This document shows, one piece after another, positions 53,604-61,782 of a stretch of 64,000 nt of DNA; position 1 is the first letter of the stretch, and the number at the start of each line of letters is the position of its first letter. The notes below the pieces were generated by a model, which was not told the origin of the DNA, made no database searches, and saw nothing but the letters and a program-made list of their open reading frames with translations. Source of the DNA: Pseudomonas sp. St316 (lineage in GTDB: Bacteria > Pseudomonadota > Gammaproteobacteria > Pseudomonadales > Pseudomonadaceae). A program made the position numbers and the translations under genes. The stretch lies in assembly GCF_018325905.1 (NCBI RefSeq), contig NZ_AP021901.1:1240001-1304000 (forward strand), in the 5' to 3' direction.

Positions 53604-56117
53604 TCAGCCCAGGGGCCAGTGTTGATGACAGGCGCGGCGCACGGCTGCGGCACTGCCCAGGTTCAGCAGCTCGGCGCTGAGGCAAGCGCACTTGACGGTG
53701 TCGAGCTGGCGCACCCGCGCCTTGATTTCAGCGATCTGCGGCGCGCTGACCGACAGTTCCCGTACGCCCAGCCCGATCAGCACCGGCGTGGCCAAAGGGT
53801 CGCAAGCCAGGGCGCCACACACGCCGACCCAGCGCCCATGTTTCGCCGCGCCGGCGCAGGTCTGGGCGATCAGCCGCAGCAGTGCCGGGTGCAGGGCATC
53901 GACCCGGGCGGCGAGGCCGGCGTGGTCGCGGTCCATGGCGAGGGTGTATTGCGAGAGATCGTTGGTGCCAATGGAGAGGAAATCCGCGTGTTCGGCCAAT
54001 TGTTCGGCCAGCAACGCGGCCGCCGGCACTTCGATCATCACCCCCAGTTGCGGGCGTTCGCTCAGGCCCAGTTCCGCGCCCAGGGCATCGAGGCGTTGGC
54101 GGATGTGCAGCAGTTCGTCGACCTCGGTCACCATCGGCAACAGGATCCGGCAGCACTCCAGCGGACGGGTGTTCAGCAAGGCTCGCAGTTGCTGGTCGAG
54201 CAGATCCGGCCGCAGCTGGGCCAGGCGAATGCCGCGCAGGCCCAGCACCGGGTTGGCTTCGGCCGGCAGTGGCAAATAATCCAACTGCTTGTCGCCGCCC
54301 ACATCGATGGTGCGGATGATCACCGGCTTGCCGCCCATGGCATCGAGTACGGCTTGATAGGCCTGGCGCTGTTCCTCTTCGTCGGGTGCGGTGTGACGGT
54401 CGACGAAGAGGAATTCAGTGCGCAACAAGCCAACGCCGTCGGCACCGCTTGCCAACGCCTGGGCCGCATCGCCGCTGGAGGCGACATTGGCCGCCACTTC
54501 TATATTCACGCCATCGCGGGTGTGCGCCGGTGTGTGGGCGAGGGCCTGTTGTTGGGCGCGTTGGGTTGTTCGCCGCAGTTGTTCTTGTTGCACCTGGGCC
54601 AGGCGCTCGGCGGTTGGCGCGAGTTCGAGGCGGTCGCCGTCGGCATCCAGCACCACCGATTGCCCCGGCGTCTGTACCAGCAGTGCGTCGCCCAGCGCCA
54701 CCAGGCACGGTAGGCCTTTGCCACGGGCCAGGATTGCCACGTGAGAGGTTGCGCCACCCTCGGCCGTGCATACGCCGGCCACGCCTTGGGCGCAGAGTTG
54801 CAGCAGTTCCGACGGTGTCAGTTCCAGCGCCGCGACGATGGCGCCCGTGGGCACGTCGAATTGCCAGGCCTCGCCCAACAGCTCGCGCAAGACCCGCTGG
54901 CGCAGATCGCGTAAATCATTGGCACGCTCAGCCAGCAGCGGACTGCCCAGTTGCTGCAGCACCTGGCATTGCAAGTCGATGGAGCGGCTCCAGGCGTGAG
55001 GCGCGGCACTGCCCTGATCGATGGCAAGGTGCGCGGCGTCAAGCAAGATCGGGTCTTCCAGCAGTGCCAGATGGGCGCTGAAAATCGCTTCTTCGTCGCG
55101 ATGGCGGCGGGTCTTGGCGTTTTCCAGGGTGAGCTGGATTTGGCGACGGACGTGCTCCAAGGCACTGTTGAGCCGCTGCCGTTGTTCTTCGGCGTTGTGG
55201 TTGCCAGCGTCCTCGGGCAGTTGAATGCCATTCAAGCGAACCAGCGGCCCGGCCACCAGGCCGGGGGCCGCACATACACCGTGCAGCACGCCGTCTTCAG
55301 CGCTACGGTTGTGTGCCCTGACCGGCGGCGCCACGGCATGGGCTTCCTCAACCAGGGTTGTGGATAACGTCTTCAGCAGGGCTTGCAACGCTGCCTCGGC
55401 ATCGCTGCCCCGGCAACTGACGTGCACCTCTGCCTGCTCGGTGATGGCCAGGCCCATCATTCCCATCACGCTGTCGCAGGACGCCGACTGACCAGCGAAA
55501 TGCAGCTGCGAACGGCTCTTGAAGCCTTGGGCGGTCCGGCGAATCAACGCCGCCGGGCGGGCATGCAGACCGCCGCGATGGGCGATGCGGACCTGGCCGA
55601 AGACTTCCAGGCCACTGTCCTGGTCTTCGTCTTGTGTTTCACCCGGGGTCTTGGCGACGACATGCAACAGCGGCTCGCCGACCTTCACCCCTTTGAGGGT
55701 GATGGGCCGCGCCTGGAAGTGCTCGCCGTTGGTGATGACCAGCAGGCTGACCAGGCTCTTGCAGCGCAGGGCCACTTTGTCCAGGTCATAACGCAGCAGT
55801 GGCTGGCCGTTGCTGACCCGCGCCCCTTCCTTGACCAGCATGGAAAACCCCTCGCCTTGCAGCTCGACCGTATCCAGGCCCAGGTGCAGCAGCAGTTCGG
55901 CACCGTTGTCGGCGCGCAAGGTCACGGCGTGGCCGCTGCGGGCGACGTGGATCACTTCGCCGGCGCAGGGCGCGTAGAGGGTGTCGTTCAGCGGGTCGAT
56001 GGCGATTCCGTCGCCCATCGCGCCACTGGCGAACACCGCGTCCGGAACGTTGGCGAGGGTGAGCACCGGGCCGCTGAGCGGGGCGCTGAGGATCAGCTCT
56101 TTATTCTTGTTGGGCAT
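53604..56117 (-). CDS. nagF: NagF, EIIA-HPr-EI fusion phosphotransferase
   Basis: One polypeptide carries all soluble PTS steps for GlcNAc. EIIA-Glc-like domain (about 10-150) with phospho-histidine H78 in LLLHLGLDTVEL; HPr (about 170-260) with H185 in HRGGLHARPAA; EI (about 275-835) with H459 in GGATSHVAILARG and the PEP-binding region ending VCGALACDP. Phosphate would flow from PEP through H459, H185 and H78 to C405 of NagE. 837 aa, the size of P. aeruginosa NagF. Starts 44 bp after nagB and ends 33 bp before nagE. Confidence 0.95.
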   Translation of the reverse strand: MPNKNKELILSAPLSGPVLTLANVPDAVFASGAMGDGIAIDPLNDTLYAPCAGEVIHVARSGHAVTLRADNGAELLLHLGLDTVELQGEGFSMLVKEGARVSNGQPLLRYDLDKVALRCKSLVSLLVITNGEHFQARPITLKGVKVGEPLLHVVAKTPGETQDEDQDSGLEVFGQVRIAHRGGLHARPAALIRRTAQGFKSRSQLHFAGQSASCDSVMGMMGLAITEQAEVHVSCRGSDAEAALQALLKTLSTTLVEEAHAVAPPVRAHNRSAEDGVLHGVCAAPGLVAGPLVRLNGIQLPEDAGNHNAEEQRQRLNSALEHVRRQIQLTLENAKTRRHRDEEAIFSAHLALLEDPILLDAAHLAIDQGSAAPHAWSRSIDLQCQVLQQLGSPLLAERANDLRDLRQRVLRELLGEAWQFDVPTGAIVAALELTPSELLQLCAQGVAGVCTAEGGATSHVAILARGKGLPCLVALGDALLVQTPGQSVVLDADGDRLELAPTAERLAQVQQEQLRRTTQRAQQQALAHTPAHTRDGVNIEVAANVASSGDAAQALASGADGVGLLRTEFLFVDRHTAPDEEEQRQAYQAVLDAMGGKPVIIRTIDVGGDKQLDYLPLPAEANPVLGLRGIRLAQLRPDLLDQQLRALLNTRPLECCRILLPMVTEVDELLHIRQRLDALGAELGLSERPQLGVMIEVPAAALLAEQLAEHADFLSIGTNDLSQYTLAMDRDHAGLAARVDALHPALLRLIAQTCAGAAKHGRWVGVCGALACDPLATPVLIGLGVRELSVSAPQIAEIKARVRQLDTVKCACLSAELLNLGSAAAVRRACHQHWPLG

Positions 56118-56161
56118 GGGGCGCTCTCATCAGGTTCTTTTATTAAAAGAAAGCCGTTGGC

Positions 56162-57172
56162 TCAGTGCGTACGGGTGACCTTGCTCAAGTGCCTGGGTTG
56201 GTCCGGGTCCAGGCCTCGGGCCACGGCCAGGCTCGCGGCCATGCCGTAGAAGCTCTGGATCGCCAGGATCGGGTCCAGGGCCGGGTGTTCGGCGCGGGTC
56301 AACGTCAGGTCGCGTTCGGCGATGTCATCCGGTGCCGCCAGCAATACCCGGGCACCGCGCTGGCGCATGTCCGCGGCCAGGCTCAACACCCCGGCCTGCT
56401 CGGCACCGCGTGGGGCGAACACCAGCAGCGGGTAATCGGCATCGATCAGCGCCATCGGCCCGTGGCGGACTTCGGCGCTGCTGAACGCTTCGGCCTGGAT
56501 CGCCGAGGTTTCCTTGAACTTGAGCGCCGCTTCCTGGGCGATGGCGAACCCGGCGCCCCGGCCGATCACCATCAGCCGCTGACAGTCGCGCAGGGCTTCG
56601 ACGGCAATGCCCCAATCCTGACGGGCGGCATCGCGCAAACCGTCGGGCAGGGTATGACCCGCTTCGAGCAACTCCGCGTCGTCCTTCCAGTGGGCCACCA
56701 GCCGTGCGCTGGCGCTGAGGGTGGCGATGAAACTCTTGGTGGCGGCGACGCTGCTTTCGACGCCGGCGCACAACGGCACGCTGAATTCACACGCCGCTTC
56801 CAGGGGCGAGTCGGCGGCGTTGACCAAGGCCACGCTCAAGGCGCCACGCTTGCGCAGCAGGCGCAGACTGTTGACCAGGTCCGGACTCTGTCCCGACTGG
56901 GAAAATGCAAAGGCCACCTGGCCGCTGACCTTGAGCGGCGCCTGCTGCATGGTCACCACCGACATTGGCAGCGAGGCCACCGGGATGCCCAGTTGCTGCA
57001 TGGTCAGGTAGGCGAAGTAGCTGGCCGCGTGGTCGGAGCTGCCACGGGCAACGGTCATCGCCACTTGCGGTGGCTGACGGCGCAAGCGTCCGGCGATTTC
57101 CACCAGCGCCGGGTCCAACTGTTGCAACTGACGCTCGACGGCTTCGAAAGCGGTCAGGGCCTCTTCAAGCAT
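56162..57172 (-). CDS. nagB: Glucosamine-6-phosphate deaminase, SIS type (NagB-II)
   Basis: Two SIS (sugar isomerase) domains, with ARGSSDHAASYFAYL and FSQSGQSPDLV in the first and IGRGAGFAIAQEAALKFKETSAIQAEAFSSAEVRHGP in the second, as in the isomerase half of GlmS. It lacks the N-terminal glutaminase, so it should run toward deamination of GlcN-6-P to fructose-6-P, as for the NagB-II of other proteobacteria. ATG 57172 overlaps nagA by 8 bp; a TTG four codons earlier is also open. 336 aa. Function is inferred from its place in the nag operon. Confidence 0.88.
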   Translation of the reverse strand: MLEEALTAFEAVERQLQQLDPALVEIAGRLRRQPPQVAMTVARGSSDHAASYFAYLTMQQLGIPVASLPMSVVTMQQAPLKVSGQVAFAFSQSGQSPDLVNSLRLLRKRGALSVALVNAADSPLEAACEFSVPLCAGVESSVAATKSFIATLSASARLVAHWKDDAELLEAGHTLPDGLRDAARQDWGIAVEALRDCQRLMVIGRGAGFAIAQEAALKFKETSAIQAEAFSSAEVRHGPMALIDADYPLLVFAPRGAEQAGVLSLAADMRQRGARVLLAAPDDIAERDLTLTRAEHPALDPILAIQSFYGMAASLAVARGLDPDQPRHLSKVTRTH

Positions 57173-58271
57173 TTTGCAAGTCAATGGTTTCTCCTTCGAC
57201 CATCACGTCGGTCAGCGTCAGGGAGCGGTCCAGGCGCACGCAGTCGGCCCAAGCACCGGGTTGCAGGCGTCCGCGCTCGGGCAGGCCGAGGTAGTCGGCA
57301 GGGAATTGGGACAGGCGTTGCGAGGCCTCGCTGATGGGCAGGCCGATCTTCACCAGGTTGCGCAGGGCCTGATCCATGGTCAGGGTGCTGCCGGCCAGGG
57401 TCCCGTCGGCCAGCCGTACGCCGCCCAGGCACTTGGTCACGGTGTGGCTGCCCAGCTTGTATTCGCCATCGGGCATGCCGGCGGCGGCGGTGGAGTCGGT
57501 GACGCAATACAGGCACGGGATCGCACGCAAGGCCACGCGCATGGCGCCGGGGTGCACGTGCAACAGGTCCGGGATCAGCTCGGCATATTGCGCATGGGCC
57601 AGTGCCGCGCCGACGATGCCCGGTTCGCGGTGATGCAGCGGGCTCATGGCGTTGTACAAATGAGTGAAACTGGTGACCCCGGCGGCCAGCGCTGCGACAC
57701 CTTCTTCGTAGCTGCCCAGGGTATGGCCGATCTGCATGCGCACGCCCCGGGCGCTGAGCGCGCGGATCAAGGCGTCATGACCGGCGATCTCCGGGGCAAT
57801 GGTAATCACCCGGATCGGCGCCAAGGCCAGGTAACTCTGCACCTCGGCCATCAGCGCGGTGTGGGCGAAATTCGGTTGCGCGCCGAGTTTTCCAGGGTTG
57901 ATGTAGGGGCCTTCCAGGTGCACGCCCAGGACCCGGGCGCTGCCATTCGGGCGTTGTTCACAAAACTCGCCGAGGGCCTGGAGCACGCTGGCGATCTCGT
58001 CGCTGGGCGCGGTCATGGTGGTGGCCAGCAGCGCGGTCGTGCCGAAACGTACGTGGGTGCGGGTAATGGTTTCGAACGCCAGGGCGCCTTGCATGATGTC
58101 CTTGCCGCCACCGCCGTGGACGTGCAGGTCGATGAACCCGGGTAACAGGTAAGGCAGGTCGTTGCTCGTCGGGTCGCAAGGCTGGCCTTCGATGGACACG
58201 ACCTTGCCGTGTTCATGGATCAGGCGGCCGCGAACCCAGCCGTCGGGGGTGAGGATGTTGTCTTCGGACAT
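57165..58271 (-). CDS. nagA: N-acetylglucosamine-6-phosphate deacetylase
   Basis: Amidohydrolase that converts GlcNAc-6-P to GlcN-6-P and acetate. The metal motif HVHGGGGKD lies at 50-58, GVHLEGPYINPGKLGAQP at the catalytic-site loop, GHTLGSYEEGVAALAAGVTSFTHLYNAMSP and LYCVTDSTAAAGMPDGEY further on. 368 aa, a normal length. It sits 17 bp after nagR and overlaps nagB. Confidence 0.95.
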   Translation of the reverse strand: MSEDNILTPDGWVRGRLIHEHGKVVSIEGQPCDPTSNDLPYLLPGFIDLHVHGGGGKDIMQGALAFETITRTHVRFGTTALLATTMTAPSDEIASVLQALGEFCEQRPNGSARVLGVHLEGPYINPGKLGAQPNFAHTALMAEVQSYLALAPIRVITIAPEIAGHDALIRALSARGVRMQIGHTLGSYEEGVAALAAGVTSFTHLYNAMSPLHHREPGIVGAALAHAQYAELIPDLLHVHPGAMRVALRAIPCLYCVTDSTAAAGMPDGEYKLGSHTVTKCLGGVRLADGTLAGSTLTMDQALRNLVKIGLPISEASQRLSQFPADYLGLPERGRLQPGAWADCVRLDRSLTLTDVMVEGETIDLQNA

Positions 58272-58288
58272 GGGGATTCTCTAGTCGT

Positions 58289-59020
58289 CTAGCGCCGCAG
58301 CTCTGCGACAAAGTCGTAGTAGTCGTTGCGGCAATAGGTGTCGGTGACTTCGATGGGGGTGTTGTCTTCCAGGTAGCCGACCCGGGTCATCAGCAGCATC
58401 GCGGTGCCAGGGGCGATGCCCACCAGGGCGGCGAACTCGTCCGAGGCATTGATGGCCTGGATGTGTTGCAGGGCGCGCACCACCGGCTTGCCGATGCCGT
58501 CGAGAAACGCGTAGAGCGAATCACCCACCGCTTGTGGCTTGGGGATGATGCTGGCCGGCAGAGTGCTCATCTCGATGGCCATGACCGTGTCGTCGGCCTT
58601 GCGCAGGCGCTTGAGCCGCGCGACCTTGTCGGTGGGCGACAGACCCAGGCGGATCAGTTCTTCGTGGGTGGGCGGGGTGATGTCCCGTTCCAGCCATTGT
58701 GAACCGGGCACGAAACCCTTGAGCCGAAGCATCTCGCTGAAGCCGCTCAGGCGCGATAGCGGTTGTTCCAGGCGCGGGGTGATAAAGGTGCCGGAGCCTT
58801 GGTTGCGGCGGATCAACCCTTGTTCGAACAGTACTTCCAGCGCCTTGCGCGCAGTGACCCGGGAAATGCCCAGTTGCTCGCTCAAGCTGCGCTCGGACGG
58901 CATCGCTTGCTCGGCTTTCCACTGGCCGGCATGAATCGCCGTCTCCAGGTTACGCGCCAGTTGCAGGTACAGCGGCGTGGGTTGGGTGTCGTCGGGGCGC
59001 AGGGCCAAGATGTCGTTCAT
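58289..59020 (-). CDS. nagR: GntR/HutC-family regulator of the nag operon
   Basis: A winged HTH (about residues 12-75; QAMPSERSLSEQLGISRVTARKALEVLFEQGLIRRNQGSGTFI) is followed by a UTRA ligand-binding domain (about 95-240; TLPASIIPKP, YCRNDYYDFVAELRR). HutC/NagR-type proteins bind GlcN-6-P or GlcNAc-6-P and leave DNA. ATG 59020 is preferred over an upstream in-frame start. First gene of nagR-nagA-nagB-nagF-nagE and preceded by matching operators. The name NagQ is used for this type in other genera. Confidence 0.92.
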   Translation of the reverse strand: MNDILALRPDDTQPTPLYLQLARNLETAIHAGQWKAEQAMPSERSLSEQLGISRVTARKALEVLFEQGLIRRNQGSGTFITPRLEQPLSRLSGFSEMLRLKGFVPGSQWLERDITPPTHEELIRLGLSPTDKVARLKRLRKADDTVMAIEMSTLPASIIPKPQAVGDSLYAFLDGIGKPVVRALQHIQAINASDEFAALVGIAPGTAMLLMTRVGYLEDNTPIEVTDTYCRNDYYDFVAELRR

Positions 59021-59073
59021 GTGAGTGTCCGATGCGGTTATAGGAATTGTCGCCCGGTGAGTTCCGGCTGAAG

Positions 59074-59099
59074 CTAATACCACTTGAATACCATGTCAA
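59074..59099 (-). promoter_or_regulatory. nag operon promoter with operator in the spacer
   Basis: On the minus strand a perfect TTGACA (59099-59094) is followed by TGGTATTCAAGTGGTATTAG (59093-59074), which contains two direct TGGTATT half-sites. The operator thus fills the -35/-10 spacer, a position that would allow repression by NagR. TAGCTT at a spacing of 17 is the best, weak -10. Confidence 0.55.
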
Positions 59100-59150
59100 C
59101 GCCACTTTCCCCAGGTTTAGAGGTGTATTTGTCGGGTTTTGGTGGGGTGG

Positions 59151-59167
59151 GATTGAAGTGGTATTAG
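59151..59167 (+). promoter_or_regulatory. Second, inverted nag operator copy
   Basis: The complement of this segment (CTAATACCACTTCAAT) matches CTAATACCACTTGAAT at 59074-59089 with one mismatch, in opposite orientation, about 65 bp further upstream. The pair could support DNA looping by NagR. Confidence 0.5.
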
Positions 59168-59331
59168 AGAGTGGGAATTCGAAAGCAAAGATCGCAGCCT
59201 GCGACAACGCCGGTTGGGTGAACTGGTATTCGCCTGTAGGTAATTTCCGAATCCGCGATCTTTTGATTTTATTTTTCGATGCCGACGGGCGGTCACCCGA
59301 AACTGGCTCAAGCTCAAGGGCAGAGCGCTGT

Positions 59332-59462
59332 TGCGGCCAGAGCTTGCTCCCGCTGGGGCGCGAAGCAGCCCTGAAACCCGACAACCCGGTGTGCCAGACA
59401 GATTGAGTTGACTGCTTTGGGTCTGCTGCGCAGCCCCGCGGGAGCAAGCTCCCTCGCCACGG
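59332..59462. repeat. Class-2 REP doublet, first cassette copy
   Basis: AGAGCTTGCTCCCGCTGGGG and its inverse GCGGGAGCAAGCTCCCTCGC enclose a spacer of about 70 bp that includes GTGCCAGACAGATTGAGTTG. Nearly the same 130 bp recur at 60231-60361. Confidence 0.88.
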
Positions 59463-59781
59463 GGGAACTCGGTCTGTCAGACGCACGGAAGTTTCCGACA
59501 AGTTTTTAAGGTTGTCCCTCGGAAGCGTGGGCTCTAGTCTTTGGGTGTCGCTGCCAATTCAGCGACCGGATTTGACCGTCCGAGAATCTAGACGCGCCAG
59601 CGTTCCAAGACCTAGTTCAGGCGTTTTTCTTTCGTCTGAGGTATCGTGTTGCGGCGGCTGTGCGTGGGACGTCTTCGGACGTGCCGGTTCTCTTGATTCC
59701 CGGTCGGTCAACCCGCGTACAGCTGCCCCTTTTTTGTTTGACCGCAGAAGGGTGGTGGCTCCATTGAATCAGGAGCTGCAC
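59463..59781 (+). promoter_or_regulatory. Leader/promoter region of the DUF6124-like gene
   Basis: This non-coding 319-bp stretch precedes the small gene. Its first 80 bp, beginning GGGAACTCGGTCTGTCAGAC, recur almost unchanged at 60361-60445 ahead of the truncated copy. A GGACGTC/GACGT-like hairpin lies near 59667-59685. No promoter boxes were assigned. Confidence 0.5.
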
Positions 59782-60141
59782 ATGATCAAAGAAACCCCCA
59801 ACCCTCCAAAACCCGCCTCCACTTACCCCTACGGCGACTACGCCCCCGAAAAACTCCAGCAGGCCGCTGACCGTGCGCTGGACCATTACCTCAAGCCTGA
59901 CGACAGTGCATCAGAAGCCAAACCCTCGGTGCAGTTGTTCATTGTGGTGGACAGTGTCGACACCGAAAGCCTGTTAGCCAACCTCAGCGAAAACCTGGCC
60001 TCGGCCAATGCGATGCTCAGCGATCTAGCCTTTGACCTGGAAGGCTCGCGGCGACATGTGGCGTTGGGCGTTGCGCAGATGATTGAGTTGGCGGCGTTGT
60101 TGGCGAACAAGGTATTGGATCGGGTTGAGCTGCAAGCTTGA
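59782..60141 (+). CDS. DUF6124-family small protein
   Basis: The 119-aa cytosolic protein is of a family I recall as common and often multi-copy in Pseudomonas (DUF6124, formerly grouped with DUF3077). It has a proline-rich N-terminus (MIKETPNPPKPASTYPYGDY), then KLQQAADRALDHYLKP, VDTESLLANLSENLASANAMLSDLAFDLEGSRRHVAL and a final helix ending VLDRVELQA. AGGAG precedes ATG 59782. No function is known. It heads a cassette that is duplicated downstream, and its last codons form part of the tandem repeat at 60607-61710. Confidence 0.85.
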   Translation: MIKETPNPPKPASTYPYGDYAPEKLQQAADRALDHYLKPDDSASEAKPSVQLFIVVDSVDTESLLANLSENLASANAMLSDLAFDLEGSRRHVALGVAQMIELAALLANKVLDRVELQA

Positions 60142-60158
60142 TGCAATGCGTTTGGGCC

Positions 60159-60185
60159 TCATCGCGAGCAAGCTCGCTCCCACAG
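60159..60185. repeat. Single class-1 REP after the DUF6124 gene
   Basis: ATCGCGAGCAAGCTCGCTCC followed by CACA lies 18 bp after the stop codon, in the same position relative to the gene end as the REPs in the downstream array. Confidence 0.88.
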
Positions 60186-60230
60186 TGGTTTTGTGTGGTT
60201 CACGCCTAGGGCGATCGACACCAAACCTCT

Positions 60231-60361
60231 GTGGCGAGGGAGCTTGCTCCCGCTGGGACGCGAAGCGGCCCTAAAACCCGACAACGCGGTGTGCCAGGCA
60301 AAATGAGTTGACTGCTTTGGGGCTGCTGCGCAGCCCAGCGGGAGCAAGCTCCCTCGCCACG
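60231..60361. repeat. Class-2 REP doublet, second cassette copy
   Basis: A near-identical copy of 59332-59462. With the following leader it marks the start of the duplicated cassette. Confidence 0.88.
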
Positions 60362-60480
60362 GGGAACTCGGTCTGTCAGACGCACCGAAGTTTCCGACAA
60401 GTTTTTAAGGTTGTCCTTCGGAAGCGGGGGCTTCAGCCTTTGGATACTGCTGTCGATGTGGCAGTTTTCAGATTTTCGCG

Positions 60481-60609
60481 ATGCTCAGCGACCTTGCTTT
60501 CTATCTGGAAGGCTCGCGGCGTCACGTTTTGTTGGGAGTGGCACAGATAATTGAGTTGGGAGTGTTGTTGGCTAGCAAGGCTTTGGATCGGGCTGAGCTG
60601 CGGACCTGA
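60481..60609 (+). pseudogene. Truncated second copy of the DUF6124 gene (3' part only)
   Basis: Translation from ATG 60481 gives 42 residues, MLSDLAFYLEGSRRHVLLGV to SKALDRAELRT, matching the C-terminal third of the intact neighbour (MLSDLAFDLEGSRRHVALGV). The preceding DNA is the duplicated leader, so an internal deletion removed the 5' two thirds of the gene. The remaining frame is open, and a mini-protein cannot be excluded; no ribosome site is evident. Confidence 0.8.
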
Positions 60610-61710
60610 TGCAATAAGTGCCGGCCGCATCGCGAGCAAGCTTTGCTCCCACAGAGGCCGGTGTTGATCACACGCTCTGTGAACACCACAAATCCACTGT
60701 GGGAGCGAGCTTGCTCGCGATAGATCGAAAGACGAATACAAACATTCCGGCAGAGCACTTGACGAGCAAGGCTTTGGATCGGGCTGAGCTGCGGACCTGA
60801 TGCAATAAGTGCCGGCCTCATCGCGAGCAAGCTTTGCTCCCACAGAAGCCGGTATCGATCACACGCTCTGTGAACACCACAAATCCACTGTGGGAGCGAG
60901 CCTGCTCGCGATAGATCGAAAGGCGAATATAGACATTCGGGCAGAGCACTTGGCGAGCAAGGCTTTGGACCGGGTTGAGCTGTAGACCTGATGCAAAAAG
61001 TGCCAGCCTCATCGCGAGCAAGCTTTGCTCCCACAGAAGCCGGTGTCGATCACACGCTCTGTGAACACCACAAATCCACTGTGGGAGCGAGCTTGCTCGC
61101 GATAGATCGAAAGACGAATACAAACATTCCGGCAGAGCACTTGGCGAGCAAGGCTTTGGATCGGGCTGAGCTGCGGACCTGATGCAATAAGTGCCGGCCT
61201 CATCGCGAGCAAGCTTTGCTCCCACAGCCGGTGTCGATCACACACTCTGTGAGCACCACAAATCCACTGTGGGAGCGAGCCTGCTCGCGATAGATCGAAA
61301 GACGAATACAGACATTCGGGCAGAGCACTTGGCGAGCAAGGCTTTGGACCGGGTTGAGCTGTAGACCTGATGCAATAAGTGCTGGCCTCATCGCGAGCAA
61401 GCTTTGCTCCCACAGAAGCCGGTGTCGATCACACGCTCTGTGAACACCACAAATCCACTGTGGGAGCGAGCTTGCTCGCGATAGATCGAAAGCCGAATAC
61501 AAACATTCCGGCAGAGCACTTGGCGAACAAGGCTTTGGACCGGGTTGAACTGCGGACCTGATGCAATAAGTGCCGGCCGCATCGCGAGCAAGCTTTGCTC
61601 CCACAGAGGCCGGTGTTGATCACACGCTCTGTGAACACCACAAATCCACTGTGGGAGCGAGCTTGCTCGCGATAGATCGAAAGCCGAATACAAACATTCC
61701 GGCAGAGCAC
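60607..61710. repeat. Tandem array: six copies of a 191-bp REP-doublet/gene-tail unit
   Basis: Units start at the repeated TGATGCAATAAGTGC at 60607, 60798, 60989, 61180, 61368 and 61559; spacings are 191, 191, 191, 188 and 191 bp. Each unit holds an inverted REP (ATCGCGAGCAAGCTTTGCTC), a spacer with CACACTCT or CACGCTCTGTGAACACC, a forward REP (TGTGGGAGCGAGCTTGCTCG), ATAGATCGAAAG, and then the last 14 codons of the DUF6124 pseudogene up to its TGA. The last unit is cut off at 61710. Units alternate between two sequence types (A, B, A, B, A', A'). Confidence 0.95.
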
Positions 61711-61713
61711 TGA

Positions 61714-61730
61714 ACCTGTGGCGAGGGAGC
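61714..61730. repeat. Class-2 REP remnant at the end of the array
   Basis: CTGTGGCGAGGGAGCCT is the start of a class-2 REP, truncated, joined directly to the broken end of the last array unit. Confidence 0.65.
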
Positions 61731-61782
61731 CTCAAGTGACAGCATCAGCCACCCTGCCGGGCAACTGGCATGGGTTTGAAAA

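Noticed and set aside
60607..61710. CRISPR array
   Set aside because: The repeat unit is about 191 bp with near-identical content throughout, not short repeats with unique spacers, and there are no cas genes.
60618..61735. Repeated 60-135-codon frames on both strands of the tandem array, some with TGATG start/stop overlaps
   Set aside because: The unit length of 191 bp is not a multiple of three. Most plus-strand starts are followed by a stop after two codons, and the translations are mainly REP sequence. They look like by-products of the repeat.
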